Position numbers and translations under genes: made by a program. From Poa pratensis (lineage: Eukaryota; Streptophyta; Magnoliopsida; Poales; Poaceae), in NCBI GenBank assembly GCA_947311845.1, contig CAMZMU010000041.1, forward strand, positions 116,648,796 to 116,712,795: a DNA stretch of 64,000 bases, given 5' to 3'. Below, one piece after another: positions 1 through 11,678 of this stretch (position 1 is the stretch's first letter; each line of letters begins with the position of its first letter). Under the pieces are notes generated by a model. That model made no database searches. It saw only the letters and a program-made list of their open reading frames with translations, and was not told the DNA's origin.

Positions 1-2505
1 TGAAAGTTAAAACACCACATACTTCCTCATGAGCTATAAAACATTGACACAAATAAGGAGTAATAAAGTTTTGAATAGTTTAAAGGTAGCACATGAAATA
101 TTTACTTGGAATGGCAGGAAATACCACATAGTAGGTAGGTAGGTATGGTGGATACAAATGGCATGGGTTTTGGCTCAAGTTTTGGATGCACGAGAAGCAT
201 TCCTCTCAGTACAGAGTTTAGGCTAGCAAGGTTATTTGAAGCAAACACAAGTATAAACCGGTACAGCAAGAATCACATAAAAACATATTGCAAGTATTAT
301 AAGACTCTACACTGTCTTCCTTGTTGCTCAAACATTTTACCAGAAAATATCTAGACCTTAGAGAGAACAAATATGCATCCCAAGTCTCAACAAGCTCTAC
401 GGTAGTTCTCCACTACTAGGCTTTAACTATATGATGCAAGAGCTTAAACATGATCTACTTGAGAGCTCAAAACAATTGCAAAGCATCAATCAAAACAAGA
501 CAATGATCTACAAGAATGCATATGTCTTTTCCGATACCAACTACTACATGTAGCATTTTATTTCTTCCAAACAAACACCAATAAATTTAAATATAAACTC
601 TCCAAATGATAATATAATGCAGCAAGAGAGTATTTATAAACAAGTGCTAACAGCTCGAAGAGATGCATGAAAAACAGGAGCTAAAAGCACTGCAGTAGCT
701 AGTTAAAAATACTCAACAAATATAAGTGAAGAACATGAGTATTCACATGAAAAAGCGGAGCGTGTCTCTCTCCCACACAAGGATTGCTAGGATCTGAATT
801 TATTCAAACAAAACAAAAAAAAACACCAGACGCTCCAAGTAAAGCGCATAAGATGTGAAAGAATTAAAATATAGTTTCACCAGAGATGACCTGATAAGTT
901 TGTTGATGAAGAAGGGGATGCCTTGGCATCCCCAAGCTTAGACGCTTGAGTCTCTCTGAATATAGTTGGGATGAACCACGGGGGCATCCCAAGCTTAGGC
1001 TTTTCACTCTTCTTGATCACATAATATCACCCTTCTCGCTTGATCCTTGAAAAACTTCCTTCACACCAAATTCAAGACAGTTCTCATTAGAGGGTTAGTG
1101 CATAATCAAACATTCTCATATTCTGTAATGATACAATCAATCCCAAAGCTTCTGGACATTAGCTACAGCCACCAATGCTTTGTGGAGCAAAGAAATCCAC
1201 ACAAACACAGTAAAAGAGCGAATGCAAAACAAAAGGCAGAATCTGTCAAAAACAGAACAGTTGGAATGACGAATTTGTTCGAGGCACTTAAGTTGCTCAG
1301 ATGGATCTGGCCTAAAATAATGAAAGTTGCGTACATATCTCAGGAATATGCGTGATTTTTCTCAGAATTTTTTGAATTTTATACAGGGAGATAAGCTCAA
1401 ATTCGTGACAGCTAAAAAAATCTGTCACTGCGCAGAAATCCAAATCTTGCATCAACTTTCAATATAGAACTTTACTTGGCAAACATTGCGATAAAATAAA
1501 GATACAAAGGAGTTGTACAGATGTAACAAAACTCCTTGACTCAAAGAAAAAACAAAATAAGCAACTAAAAACGATGGGTTGTCTCCCATAAGCGCTTTTC
1601 TTTAACGCCTTTCAGCTAGGCGCAGAAAGTGAAAATCAAGTGTTGTCAAGTGGCAAATCATTCAAATCATCAAAAGCTTCTTCCAACACACAGCTTGTAA
1701 CAATAGGTATCTTAGATGTTCCTGGAGATGTTTCATTACCTTTAACCGTACTAAAAGTTTTATCAATTTTAAGCTCATATGAGTCTTTGGTTTTGGCACT
1801 TTAGGAACATACATAAACTTTTGCTCTCTACCCACATAAACTTTCTCCTTTTTAAACTTAAGAGAAGTAAAGGTTGAACTTAAGGTTTCAATAGCATCCT
1901 CTAACTCATCAATTCTATGATTTTGGTGTCATGGATATTATTATCCTCAAGAACAGTGATTCTTTCATTGATGGTGGCTATTGATTCATCAATCTTACCA
2001 ATACAATCAAGAAAATTTGGAAAAAAAATTCTCCATAGAGTCTAACTTATTTATAACATCCTCCAAGGTGATCTCAACTTTAATATCTTTAGTGGGTGGT
2101 GTTCTACCAAACTTTCAATAATATTACAGGCTTCTAAAGCAGGAGTACCCAAGAAATTTCCACCTGTAAGAGTGTCTAGAACTACCTATACCAACTAGAG
2201 ATACCAACATAAAAGTTCCTAAGGAGGATAGTGGTAGAGTGTTTCTTAGTACATCTATGATGAGCATCACTAATTCTATACCAAGCATCTTTCAAATTTC
2301 ACCTCCTAGTTGCCTAAAAGAACGAACTTCACTTCAGGAGCATTCATTTTGAAAAACAAAATTAAACTGAATTAAACAAGTAACTAATTTTTGTGTTTTT
2401 GATATAAAGAAAGCAAACAAGACTAAATAAAAATAAACTAAGCAAGACAAATAACAAAGTAAAGAGATGGGTGTGAGAGACTCCCCTTGCAGAAGCAATT
2501 CTGTT

Positions 2506-2523
2506 TTCCCGGCAACGGCGCCA
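2506..2523 (-). other. Primer-binding site of element B
   Basis: The minus strand reads TGGCGCCGTTGCCGGGAA, nearly identical to the site in element A and, from memory, complementary to the 3' end of a plant tRNA-Asp. It lies about 40 bases inside the LTR end instead of a few bases, because a short stretch containing a second TTTCTGGC lies between them. Confidence 0.8.
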
Positions 2524-2565
2524 GAAAACGTGTTGGTGGCTCTAGGTTGATAGTGCCAGAAACAA

Positions 2566-4152
2566 TGCTTGTACGTCACACGTCAGTTGGGAACCCCAAG
2601 AGGAAGGTATGATGAGTGGAGCAGTAAGTTTTCCCTCAGTATGAAACCAAGGTTTAATCAGACCAGTAGGAAAACGTGGTTTGCTTCGAAGGTGTTGGTG
2701 AAGGAGTGTAGTGCGGCGCAACACCAGGGATTCCGGTGCCAACGTGGAACCTGCACAACACAACCAAATTACTTTGCCCCAACTTAACAGTGAGGTTGTC
2801 AATCACGGGCTTGCTGAAAACAAAGGGTTAAACGTATCGAATGGAAAATGATGTTTATTTGCATAAAACAGTAGAGAACAATGATTGCTGTAGATTGTAT
2901 TTCAGATGTAAAAGAATGGACCGGGGTCCACAGTTCACTAGTGTGTCTCTCCAATAAGATAACTAACATGCTGGGTAAACAAATTACAGCTGGGCAATTG
3001 ACAATTGATAAGTGCATATAACATGCATGTGTGAGCTGTGGTGTCTACTATGAGATTCATTTGGGCATTACGACAAAGTACATAGAGCGCTATCCAGCAT
3101 GCATCTATGCTAAATAGTCCACTTTCCGGTTAACATCCGTACCTTTCCAGTATTAAGTTGCAAGCAACAGACAATTGCATTAAGTAATGTGCGAAATGTA
3201 AACAATACATTCATCCTTGAATAAAGCATTACTGTTTTACCCTAGTGGCAACAACACGTCTACAACCTTAGAACTTGCTGTCACTATCCCAGGTTAAATA
3301 GAGGTTGAACCCAACTATCATGCATAAATACCCCCTCTTGGAGTTACAAGTATTCACGTGGCCAAGGCTTCAACAAGTAACGGAGAGCATGCAAGATCAC
3401 AAATGACATAGACATGATAATATAATATTCAGCTCCACATAGGTATCAATATAAGTCAGATCCCAGCAAACACAACATGTAGCATTACAATAAGATGATC
3501 TTGATCATGATAGGCAGCTCACAAGATCTAAACATGATGGCACAAGTGGAGAAGACAACCATCTAGCTACTGCTATGGACCCATAGTCCAAGGATGAACT
3601 ACTCACGCATCACTCCGGAGGCGGGCATGGCGATGTAGAGCCCTCCGGTGATGATTCCCCTCTCCGGCAGGGTGCCGGGAAGAGCTTCAGAAATCCCCGA
3701 GTTAGGGTTGACGACGACGGCGGCAGCGAATATGTTCTGGATGAAAGGCTCGATGTTTTAGGGTTTTCGCGTCTCGGGGAATAAATAGGCGAAGGGGCGA
3801 TGTCGGCGGACCCCCGAGGGGCCCAAACCACCAGGTGGCGCGGCAGGGGGCCCACCCGCGCCTGGGTGTGGTTTGGCCACCTCGTGGCTCTCCTTCGTCT
3901 CCTTCGTACTCCGTGTACGTGCTGGAAAAATAGGGACCTGGCCTTTTGTTTCGTGCAATTCCAAGAATATTTCCAGAAGTAACTTTCTGAAACCAAAAAC
4001 AACAGAAAATAGGGAACTGGCACTGTGGCATCTTGTTATAGGTTAGTCCCAGAAAATGCATAAAAGTGATACGAAGTGTATATAAAACATGTAGCAAATG
4101 GTATAATTAAGCATGGAACAGCAGAAATTATGGATACGTTGGAGACGTATCA
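2566..4152 (-). repeat. 5' LTR of element B
   Basis: On the minus strand it begins TGATACGTCTCCAACGTATC, which contains an inverted GATACGT/ACGTATC pair, and ends ...CAAGCA. The length is about 1.59 kb. About 1.1 kb of it is recognisably repeated in inverted orientation at 7921-9020. Open frames of 60-137 codons inside it (3610-4097) are chance frames in the GC-rich R/U5 part. Confidence 0.85.
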
Positions 4153-4574
4153 GTGCGCGAGGAAGAAGAGGAACAGAGGAAATGAATGGCAAGTAAATCA
4201 AAATCTTGCGCAAATACTGCTACTTACCGGACAACGCAAAACTCCATCATAACCGTCTGTCCAAATGTGCATAGCATCTGGCCGTACACGTGGCGAGCGC
4301 AGAGAGCAACCGTCGTATCCCACGTCGCCCACTACGCACAAAACCCTAGGAGGTTATGATGGCGCGGCGAAAAATACGCCATGTCCGGTCAAATCAAAGC
4401 TGAAACGGCGTCTTCTGTGGTCAAAACTCTGAATATTGGGCCCACACAGACACGTCTTGTCAAACGGCGGGCGCACGCCTAAGACGTCACGAATGACGTC
4501 AGGGACAGTGACAACGTCCACATTCAAGTGGTGGGTTCGAGACTACAATCGACACAAGGATTCGACTAGCAAAG

Positions 4575-4860
4575 GTACTCCCATGGGAGCATATCAAAAA
4601 TTTCTTGCGATTGATCAAAAAGGAGCAAAATTATTGAGATTATCCTCTACTTCAAACGAAATAAAGCATAATCTCGGGGCCTACTCCCATGGGAGCGCTG
4701 ACGCGCTCCCATAGATTTCAAAGACAAAATATTTCGATTGACAAAAAGCAGTATAAAAGGATGATTTGAGATTGTCCTCTGTTGCAAGACAATAAACCAC
4801 AATCTCGGGGGCTACTCCTATGGGAGCGCTGTCGCGCTCCCATAGATTTCCAAACAAGGT
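4575..4860 (+). repeat. Two-copy repeat with nested palindromes in element D
   Basis: Two units about 130 bp apart carry TCTCGGGG(G/C)CTACTCC followed by a GGGAGCGC..GCGCTCCC hairpin (near 4676-4713 and 4813-4852). A third partial CTCCCATGGGAG stands at 4578. The TCTCGGGGGCTA core matches the element's real polypurine tract at 5694-5704. Confidence 0.7.
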
Positions 4861-5168
4861 AAGAAAATTCACTCGACCACAGACTCGATTGAAATGCATT
4901 AAGTAATTCACAAATCAAATAATCAAACTTCATAAATTCCCGGACTATGCCAATCGCAGATGTTTCGGATGCTGCATACGCAAATGCAAAGGTAAGACCC
5001 GCCGAGTAATCGAGATGGGCCGAGGGACGCTCCAACAGTGTTTTCCCTTGAAATTTTCCGTGTCAATAGACATGATGAAAATCCTGACGGACGCGTTAGG
5101 TATCAAAAGTTAAACTACAGAACGAATCAGTAAGACCTACAATGGCCTGAGTCGAGTCTGTCCAGTAT

Positions 5169-5563
5169 GTTCCAGCTTCGAGTCTGGAGACTCGAACCTG
5201 ATTGAAGGCTAGTATGGTTTCGCCCAAATGTGCGGTTAACTGAGCTCGATTTTCAGGTAAATCAGGCCTACTATGTCAATATCCCTATGCAAAAATTAAA
5301 AAAGTGTTCCAGCTTCGAGTCCGGGGACTCGAACCTGATTGAAGGCTAGTATGGTTTCGCCCAAATGTGCGGTTAACTGAGCTCGATTTTCGAGTAAGTC
5401 AGGCCTACTATGTCAATATCCCTAGGCAAAATCTTTCGATTAAGTTCCAGGCTCGAATCCAGGGACTCAAGTCTGACTGAAGACTAGTAAGGTTTTTTGC
5501 TCAAGTAAACAGTTAGCTGAGCTCGGTACTCGAGTGAGTCAGGCTACTATGTTAATATCCCTT
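5169..5563 (+). repeat. Three tandem units of about 136 bp in element D
   Basis: Units start at about 5169, 5305 and 5443. Each runs from GTTCCAG(C/G)(T)TCGA through TACTATGT(C/T)AATATCCCT. Units 1 and 2 are close copies; unit 3 is more diverged. They lie in the non-coding stretch before the 3' LTR. Confidence 0.85.
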
Positions 5564-5693
5564 GGTTCACATACGCATACAATCGAAATAAATTAAGATT
5601 AGAAGGACTACGTCGGATCAGGAGTATAAAAGCAAAGACTATGACGTGCACCATGAAGGGAGCACATGCTCGATTCTTCGAGTCAAGCAAGTA

Positions 5694-5704
5694 CTCGGGG
5701 GCTA
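5694..5704 (+). other. Polypurine tract of element D
   Basis: CTCGGGGGCTA lies directly before the LTR start at 5706. It is the expected plus-strand primer for reverse transcription. Confidence 0.7.
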
Positions 5705-5705
5705 A

Positions 5706-6177
5706 TGACGAGGTTATACTCTGCTGGTACCCCAGTTTAAGGGTACCTGGTGCACGTAATGATCAAAGAAGCCCAAAGATTAATCGAAGCCACGAAGGGA
5801 GGCCTGAGACGAAGAGTGTTTTCCAAGTTTGATCAAGTTATAGTCGGTTAAGACTTTCCATACATGTAACCTTGGTCGGTTATGTTTCCCGGGACCCAGC
5901 CTCCTATATAAAGGCTGGGAGGGTAATTGATCAGGGCAAGGAATCCATAACCACCAAAACCTCGACGAGATCAGCAACTCGTCGAACTCTTGTAACCCTC
6001 ATATTCATACCATAAACACAGACAAGCAGGAAGTAGGGGTTTTACCTCACTCGAGGGCCCTGAACTTGGGTAAATCCAGCTTGTCAGCCGTCGATTCCAC
6101 CGATACTACACGTTCTCTACCACACAATCAACCCTAGGTATAGCAACCATGGGAATTGTCGAGGGCACACCTCGACA
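5706..6177 (+). repeat. 3' LTR of element D
   Basis: This 472-bp LTR begins TGACGAGG and ends CCTCGACA, near-perfect 8-bp inverted ends. It contains a likely promoter (CTATATAAAGG at about 5913) and is followed by GACAC, matching the interrupted B' sequence. Its 5' partner is not in the window. Confidence 0.85.
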
Positions 6178-9020
6178 GACACGCTCCGTTTTTTCATATG
6201 AATACTCCTATTCTTCACTTATACTTGTTGAGTATTCTTGTCTAGCTATTGATATACTTTTAGCTCCTGTTTTTCATGCATCTCTTATTCAGAGTTGTTA
6301 GTTCTTTTAAATAAAGTACTCTCTTGCTTCACTTATAATTGTTTGGAGAGTTTATGTTGAAATAAATTGATTGGTGTTTGGTTGGAATAGAAAATGTTGC
6401 ATGTGGTAGATGGTATAATGGAAAAAGCTTACATATTCTTGTAGATCGCTGTATTGGATAATTTGATACTTGTCAATTGTTTTGAGTTATCAAGTAGTTC
6501 ATGATTAAGCTTTTGTATCATGTAGTTAAAACCTATTAATGAAGAACTACCGTAAAGCTCGTTGAAATTTGGTTTGCATGTTTGGTATCTCTAAGGTCTA
6601 GATATTTTCTAGTAAAAGGGTTTGGTTAACAAGGAAGACAGTATAGAGTCTTATAATGCTTGCAATATGTTTTCATATAAGCCTTGCTGTGTCGGTTGAT
6701 ATCCTGTGTTTGCTTCAAATAACCTTGCTAGCCTAAAATCTGTACTGAGAGGGAATGCTTCTCGTGCATCCAAAACCTTGAGCCAAATCCATACCATCTG
6801 TGTCCACCATAACTACCTATATGTGGTATTTTCTTGCCATTCCAAGTAAATTTTTCATGTGCTACCTTTAAATTATTCAAAATTGTTATTATTCCTTTTT
6901 GTGTCAATGTTTACTAGCTCATGAGGAAGTAGTGGGTTATTCTTTATTCGACTTATCAAACAGACTTTACACCTGGACTAGTGGCATATACATCCGCTTA
7001 TCCAATAATTTTGCAAAAAGAGCTGGCAAAGGGGTGCCCAGTCCCAATTAATTACAACTTTAACCGCTTAATTCTCTTCACATTTTTCCCTGATTTATCA
7101 GTAAGCAATGATAAACAGTGAAATACCTGCATGTGTAAACAAAAGAGAAGAGGGATGATCTGCCTTGCTGTAGAAATAACGTCCTTCATGGGAGCCGCTC
7201 TTAAAAGTCTGTTTGATAGGGAGAATACTGTTTTCATCCGCCACCATTCGTTGACGGTTAACAAACACCTCTCAAAACTAGACACTCCTCCATGGTATGT
7301 GATTGATGGTAGGCACCCGAGGATTCGGTTAGCCATGGCTTGTGTTAGCAAAGGTTGGGAGGAGTGTCAAATATTTTATGCAATCTCTATATGTTTTTCA
7401 AAACTAAAAAAGCTCTAGCACATGATTTAATCCCTGCTTCACTCTGCGAAGGGTCTTTCTTTTACTTTTATGTTGAGTCAGTTTACCTACTTTTTTCTAT
7501 CTTAGAAGCAAACACTAGTGTCAACTTTGGTGCAACAATTTTTATATGCTCATATATTGCACTTATTATATGCTTTGTGTTGACAAATATCCATGAGATA
7601 TATGTTGAAAGTTGAAAGCAATTGCTGAAACTTAAATCTTCCTTTGTGTTGGTTAAACACCTTTTGCTTAGAATCTATTGCTTTATGAGTTAACTCTTAT
7701 GCAAAACTCTTTGATGCTTGTCTCAAAAGTACTATTCATGAAAAGTTTTTGCTTATATGATTCAGTTCTTTGCTCATTATCTACTTGCTAGCAAACTATA
7801 GACCATTGAACTGGATCACTTCATTCATAACATGTGCTTTACAGTATTATTTGATCAAGATTATGATTGTAGCATGTCACCTCAGATTTTTTTTTATCGT
7901 TTTACCTACTCGAGGACGAGGCTCTACATCACCATGCCTGCCTCCGGAGTGATGCGTGAGTAGTTCATCCTTGGACTACGGGTCCATGGCAGTAGCTAGA
8001 TGGTTGTCTCTCCACCTTATGCTATCGTGTTTAGATCTTGTGAGATGCCTATCATGATCAAGATCATCTTATTGTAATGCTACATGTTGTGTTTGCTGGG
8101 ATCCGATGAATATTGAATACTATGTCAAGTTGATTATCAATATATCTTATATGTTATTTATGATCTTGCATGCTTTCCGTTACTAGTAGATGCTTTGGCC
8201 AAGTAGATGCTTGTAACTCCAAGAGTGAGTATTTATGCTAGATAGTGGGTTCATGCCTCTGGTAATCTGGGAGAGTGACAATAACTTCTAAGATTGTGGA
8301 TGTGCTGTTGCCACTAGGGATAAAATAACCGATGCTTAGCTTAAGGGTACGCCGTTAGGTCTAATGCATTTGCTAACTTTACGCACATTACTTAATGCAA
8401 TTATCCGTTGCTTGCAACTTAATACCAACGGGGAACTCGGTATGACAACCTGGCGGTGGATTATTAGTCATAGACTTTGTTGGATAACGGTCTATGTATT
8501 TTGTCATAATGCCCACATGAATATCATAGTAATCATCATGTCATATATATGCATTGTTATGCGCTCAATATTTTGTCAATTGCCCAGCTGTAATTTGTTC
8601 ACCCAGCATGTTAGTTATCTGTTATGGAGAGACACCACTAGTGAACTGTGGACCCCGGTCCATTCTTTTACACTGATAATACAACCAACTGCAAACACTG
8701 TTCTTTTTCATTCTCTGCAATTTACTACTGTTTTCCACACCATACGTTTAATCCTTTGTTTTCAGCAAGCCGGTGAGATTGACAACCTCACTGTTTCGTT
8801 GGAGCAAAGTAGTTTGATTGTGTTGTGTGCAGATTCCACGTTGGCGCCGGATTCCCTGGTATTGCGCCGTGCCATATTCCGCCACCAACATCCTTCAGAA
8901 GTGATTTCTTGCTCCTACTGGTTCGATTAAACCTTGGTTTCATACTGAGGGAAACTGCTGCTACACTGCTTCATACCTTCCTCTTGGGGTCTCCCAGCGA
9001 ACGTGTGATCCACGCAATCA
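6178..9020 (+). mobile_element. Gypsy retrotransposon B' (3' part, truncated LTR)
   Basis: 6178-6960 is the inverted counterpart of 1-768 in element B, so both are the same family in opposite orientation. From 6960 to 7916 it continues as 3' internal DNA without a recognisable gene. At 7917-7921 it jumps straight into the middle of the LTR, losing the polypurine tract and about 0.5 kb of the LTR 5' end. The LTR remnant 7921-9020 ends ...CACGCAATCA. The rest of the element lies left of element D, outside the window. It is inserted in element C. Confidence 0.8.
7921..9020 (+). repeat. 5'-truncated 3' LTR of element B'
   Basis: It matches the reverse complement of about 2566-3640 in the element B LTR, including GAACTGTGGACCCCGGTCC and CAACCTCACTGTT. 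The open frame 8364-8930 is a chance frame within this LTR. Confidence 0.8.
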
Positions 9021-10240
9021 AAGGGGCATGAGGCATTCAACCCATACTTTGTCAGGCACATTACTCATATTTTCTTTCACTTTCAACTTAACCATTTAAG
9101 ATGCTATGATAGGGGTAATGGGAGCTCCACACCAATGAATACCACATTGCAAGCATAAACTTAAGATAAAAGCATTTGGAACCTATATGAAACTTTTGCA
9201 TGTTTTACCTCTACTTATTTATCTATCTTTCCAAAGTGTCCACCTTTTATATTCAGATTTCTCAAGAGTACTCTATGACCATTATAGGATATCTTTACTT
9301 TTCATTATGCATACATTTGGTCCATAGTATTTTCTTCTATCTTACACTTTATGAATTATCATTGAACATCATTTAATTGAATATTTGATATCACTTTATA
9401 ATCTATCTTGTATATTGCTACTCCTTTGAAGAATGAATCATTTGACTCTATGTAGCAATAGTAATCATCTTTGATATCCATTGATAGTATTAAAATGCAA
9501 AGTCCATGTTTAGTTTTATCACCTTCATACTCGAGGACGAGTATAGGTTAAGCTTGGGGATGTTGACGTATGTAAAATACATACATGAACTTTGCATTGT
9601 ATTACATGATATTCCAATCATATTTGCATCATATAAGGGTTATATCATCATTTTATATTGATTTTGGGAATATTTCATATTTTCCCCCATTTTTCTGGAA
9701 TTAACGCTGCACAGTCAGAAACCCTATTTTTCAATGCTTTTACCTTTCAGGGAACCAAACGATGTCCAAATGACCTAATATTTCACGGGCATCATTTTTT
9801 GGAAGGAACAAAGCGTAGGAGCCAGATTCCTTGGCCGCGTTGGACCCCCTATCCTGGGCCTCGAGCCTCCGATGCCGTCGATCTTCGTCCCCGTGCCTAG
9901 CTCTTGACCTAAAAACGCCTATAAAAATAGTCTCCCGACGCCTTTCTGAAGAGAGCGCCGCAGAAACACAAAACCACGAAACAGAAACCTGGAGCTGCAG
10001 ATTGGAGGGGGAAAACTCCGGCGGGGCACTGCCGGCGTGGTCTCCATCTTCTCCACAGACTTCTCCACCATCTCCATGATGAAGAAGGAGTAGTCCACCC
10101 CTGGACAATGGGTTTGTGGAAGTAACTTATGTATCTCTCTTCTCTTGATCTTCACTAATTAGCACCGTATGAGCTGCTGAACATGATTACGGTCATCTAT
10201 GTATTATCCTTCGTGGTGGATCTTTTATGAGTTAATATAT
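9021..10240 (+). mobile_element. Gypsy element C, left part: 3' internal end, polypurine tract, first half of LTR
   Basis: 9021-9563 resembles the 3' internal region of element A (GGCATGAGGC(A/T)TTCAACC occurs in both) and ends in the polypurine tract AAGCTTGGGGATGT. The LTR starts at about 9564 with TGACGTATG, including the inverted pair GTATGTAAAATACATAC. It is interrupted at 10240 by element A and continues at 19326. No coding sequence is visible. Confidence 0.75.
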
Positions 10241-11589
10241 TGATGCACCTAACATGCATCTACTTTTCCAAGCACTTTGCTTCATAATTTGCTCCGGAAT
10301 CTTCCCATATTTGAATAAAACTGCTGAATCTGACGCTGTTTTTAGCAAAGTCTCCTTTCTGGTTGTTTTTGCAGGAAATTAAATCGGGGAAAAATACCAC
10401 GTCATTTTTTATGGAAAAGAAGGACATCGTGCAAAAGACGGACTCGAGGAGGCGCACGAGGCCCAAAAGAGTGGGCCCCACGCGGTCAGATTCCTTGACC
10501 GCGTGGGCCCACCCATCTGGAGCCTCGGGCACCGCCTCTCCCTCGGTCTTCCGCGTACCCCTTCATATATACGAAAAAGTGGACGCCCTAGGAGGAGAGG
10601 AGTTTTCGCGAAACAGAGCGCCGCCACCACCACGATCTTCGTTTTCGGAGACAGATTGATCCAGGATTTCTCCCCCGGAGGAGAGATCCGGAGGCCGTCT
10701 TCACCGCCATCTTCACCGCCTTCATCTCCATCGACCATGAGCTCCCTCACCATCACCATGTGTGAGTAGTCCCCTGTAGGCACATGAGGTGGATGGGGAT
10801 TGGATGAGATTGATCATGTAATGGTACCCGTTGTTCTAGATCCTAGGGGTTTATCTTGAAGATACTTTTGTATTGTGTTGATGCACTTATGCTATGTTTA
10901 ATGCTTGCTACTAGGGCCCGAGTGGCATGATTTCAGTACTGAACTTATTTTGCCCCATCATATATTTGAGTTTGGTATCTATCTGCAAAGTGTATTACCT
11001 GCTATTATGTTGAACCTGCGAACCCTAAAAGTGACAGGTAGATGTATTAGTTTGAGGATTCTATGTGTTCATGAAGTGTTAATGCGTTGTTCCGGGCTAT
11101 TCGAAAGGGTAGACCTTAATTACCTGTAGTTCCAAGTTGGCCCCGGTGAAATGGGCAGGTAGGACAATAGATGTTGTGCAAATTCTCTTGGTTAGTACGC
11201 ACAACTATTTATGGAACACATACCTACATATATCGGAGTTAGAGATAAGTCCCATTGCTGTTCGTATCTTATTATATGATCAATCTTATTCATGCAACAC
11301 CCCGCTATCACCTCGTGCCTACGTTTTAAATCCCTGAGTTACACTTTCACTTTTCCGGTGAAAACTGGGAAACCCTTGTTACTACTGCTGATTTATTTTG
11401 CTTGCTTGAATCACCTTACTGCCATCACTATTACTGCTGCAAGTTTATTGATATACAGGTGTGGTTGAGAGTGACGCCTCAATTGCCAAAGTCTTATTGG
11501 TATTCTTGTGTTCCCATCGAGTCGAACTATAAATTTGGGTAATACTTCCCAACGAAGATTTCAGCGATCCCCTATACTTGTGGGCATCA
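10241..11589 (+). repeat. 5' LTR of element A
   Basis: This 1349-bp LTR begins TGATGCACCTAACATGCATC and ends GGGCATCA. Against the 3' LTR I see two base changes (about 10252 and 11282), two C-run length differences, a 2-bp AC difference and absence of a 15-bp stretch after about 11040. Confidence 0.95.
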
Positions 11590-11599
11590 AGACATTTTC

Positions 11600-11617
11600 T
11601 GGCGCCGTTGCCGGGGA
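11600..11617 (+). other. Primer-binding site of element A
   Basis: TGGCGCCGTTGCCGGGGA lies 10 bases after the 5' LTR. From memory it is complementary to the 3' end of plant tRNA-Asp, as in Athila-type Gypsy elements. Confidence 0.85.
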
Positions 11618-11678
11618 ACCTAGCTTTATTGGTAAGACCACTTGTTATCATTTATTTGCTGCACTTGCTTTCCTAACC

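Larger units (their letters stand above)
1..4152 (-). mobile_element. Gypsy LTR retrotransposon B (5' part, minus strand)
   Basis: On the minus strand this reads 5' LTR, primer-binding site, then about 2.5 kb of internal DNA that runs off the left edge of the window. I found no intact gag or pol; only short degenerate frames remain, so this copy is non-coding here. The LTR outer end borders GTGCG at 4153-4157, which should be one TSD copy; the other lies outside the window. It is inserted in element D. The same family occurs in opposite orientation as B' at 6178-9020. The LTR resembles abundant pooid Gypsy LTRs from memory; the exact family name needs a database match. Confidence 0.85.
4153..6177 (+). 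mobile_element. Gypsy retrotransposon D (3' part, + strand)
   Basis: This is the 3' end of a Gypsy element: non-coding internal DNA with tandem repeats (4575-4860 and 5169-5563), a polypurine tract and a 472-bp LTR. Its 5' part lies to the left of element B, outside the window. It is inserted in element B', whose sequence resumes at GACAC (6178-6182), the expected TSD. Tandem repeats in the 3' untranslated part are known for Tat/Ogre-type Gypsy elements, so that lineage is my best guess. No coding domain is visible to prove it. Confidence 0.75.

Noticed and set aside
3610..4097. Overlapping minus-strand frames of 68-137 codons
   Set aside because: They lie in the GC-rich part of the element B LTR, overlap each other in different frames and have no family resemblance.
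7131..7615. Open frames of about 95 codons on both strands
   Set aside because: Within B' internal DNA; no start context or protein family.
10260..10783. Frames of 88-124 codons on both strands, repeated at 17980-18535
   Set aside because: They are in the LTRs of element A, which is why the same peptides appear twice.
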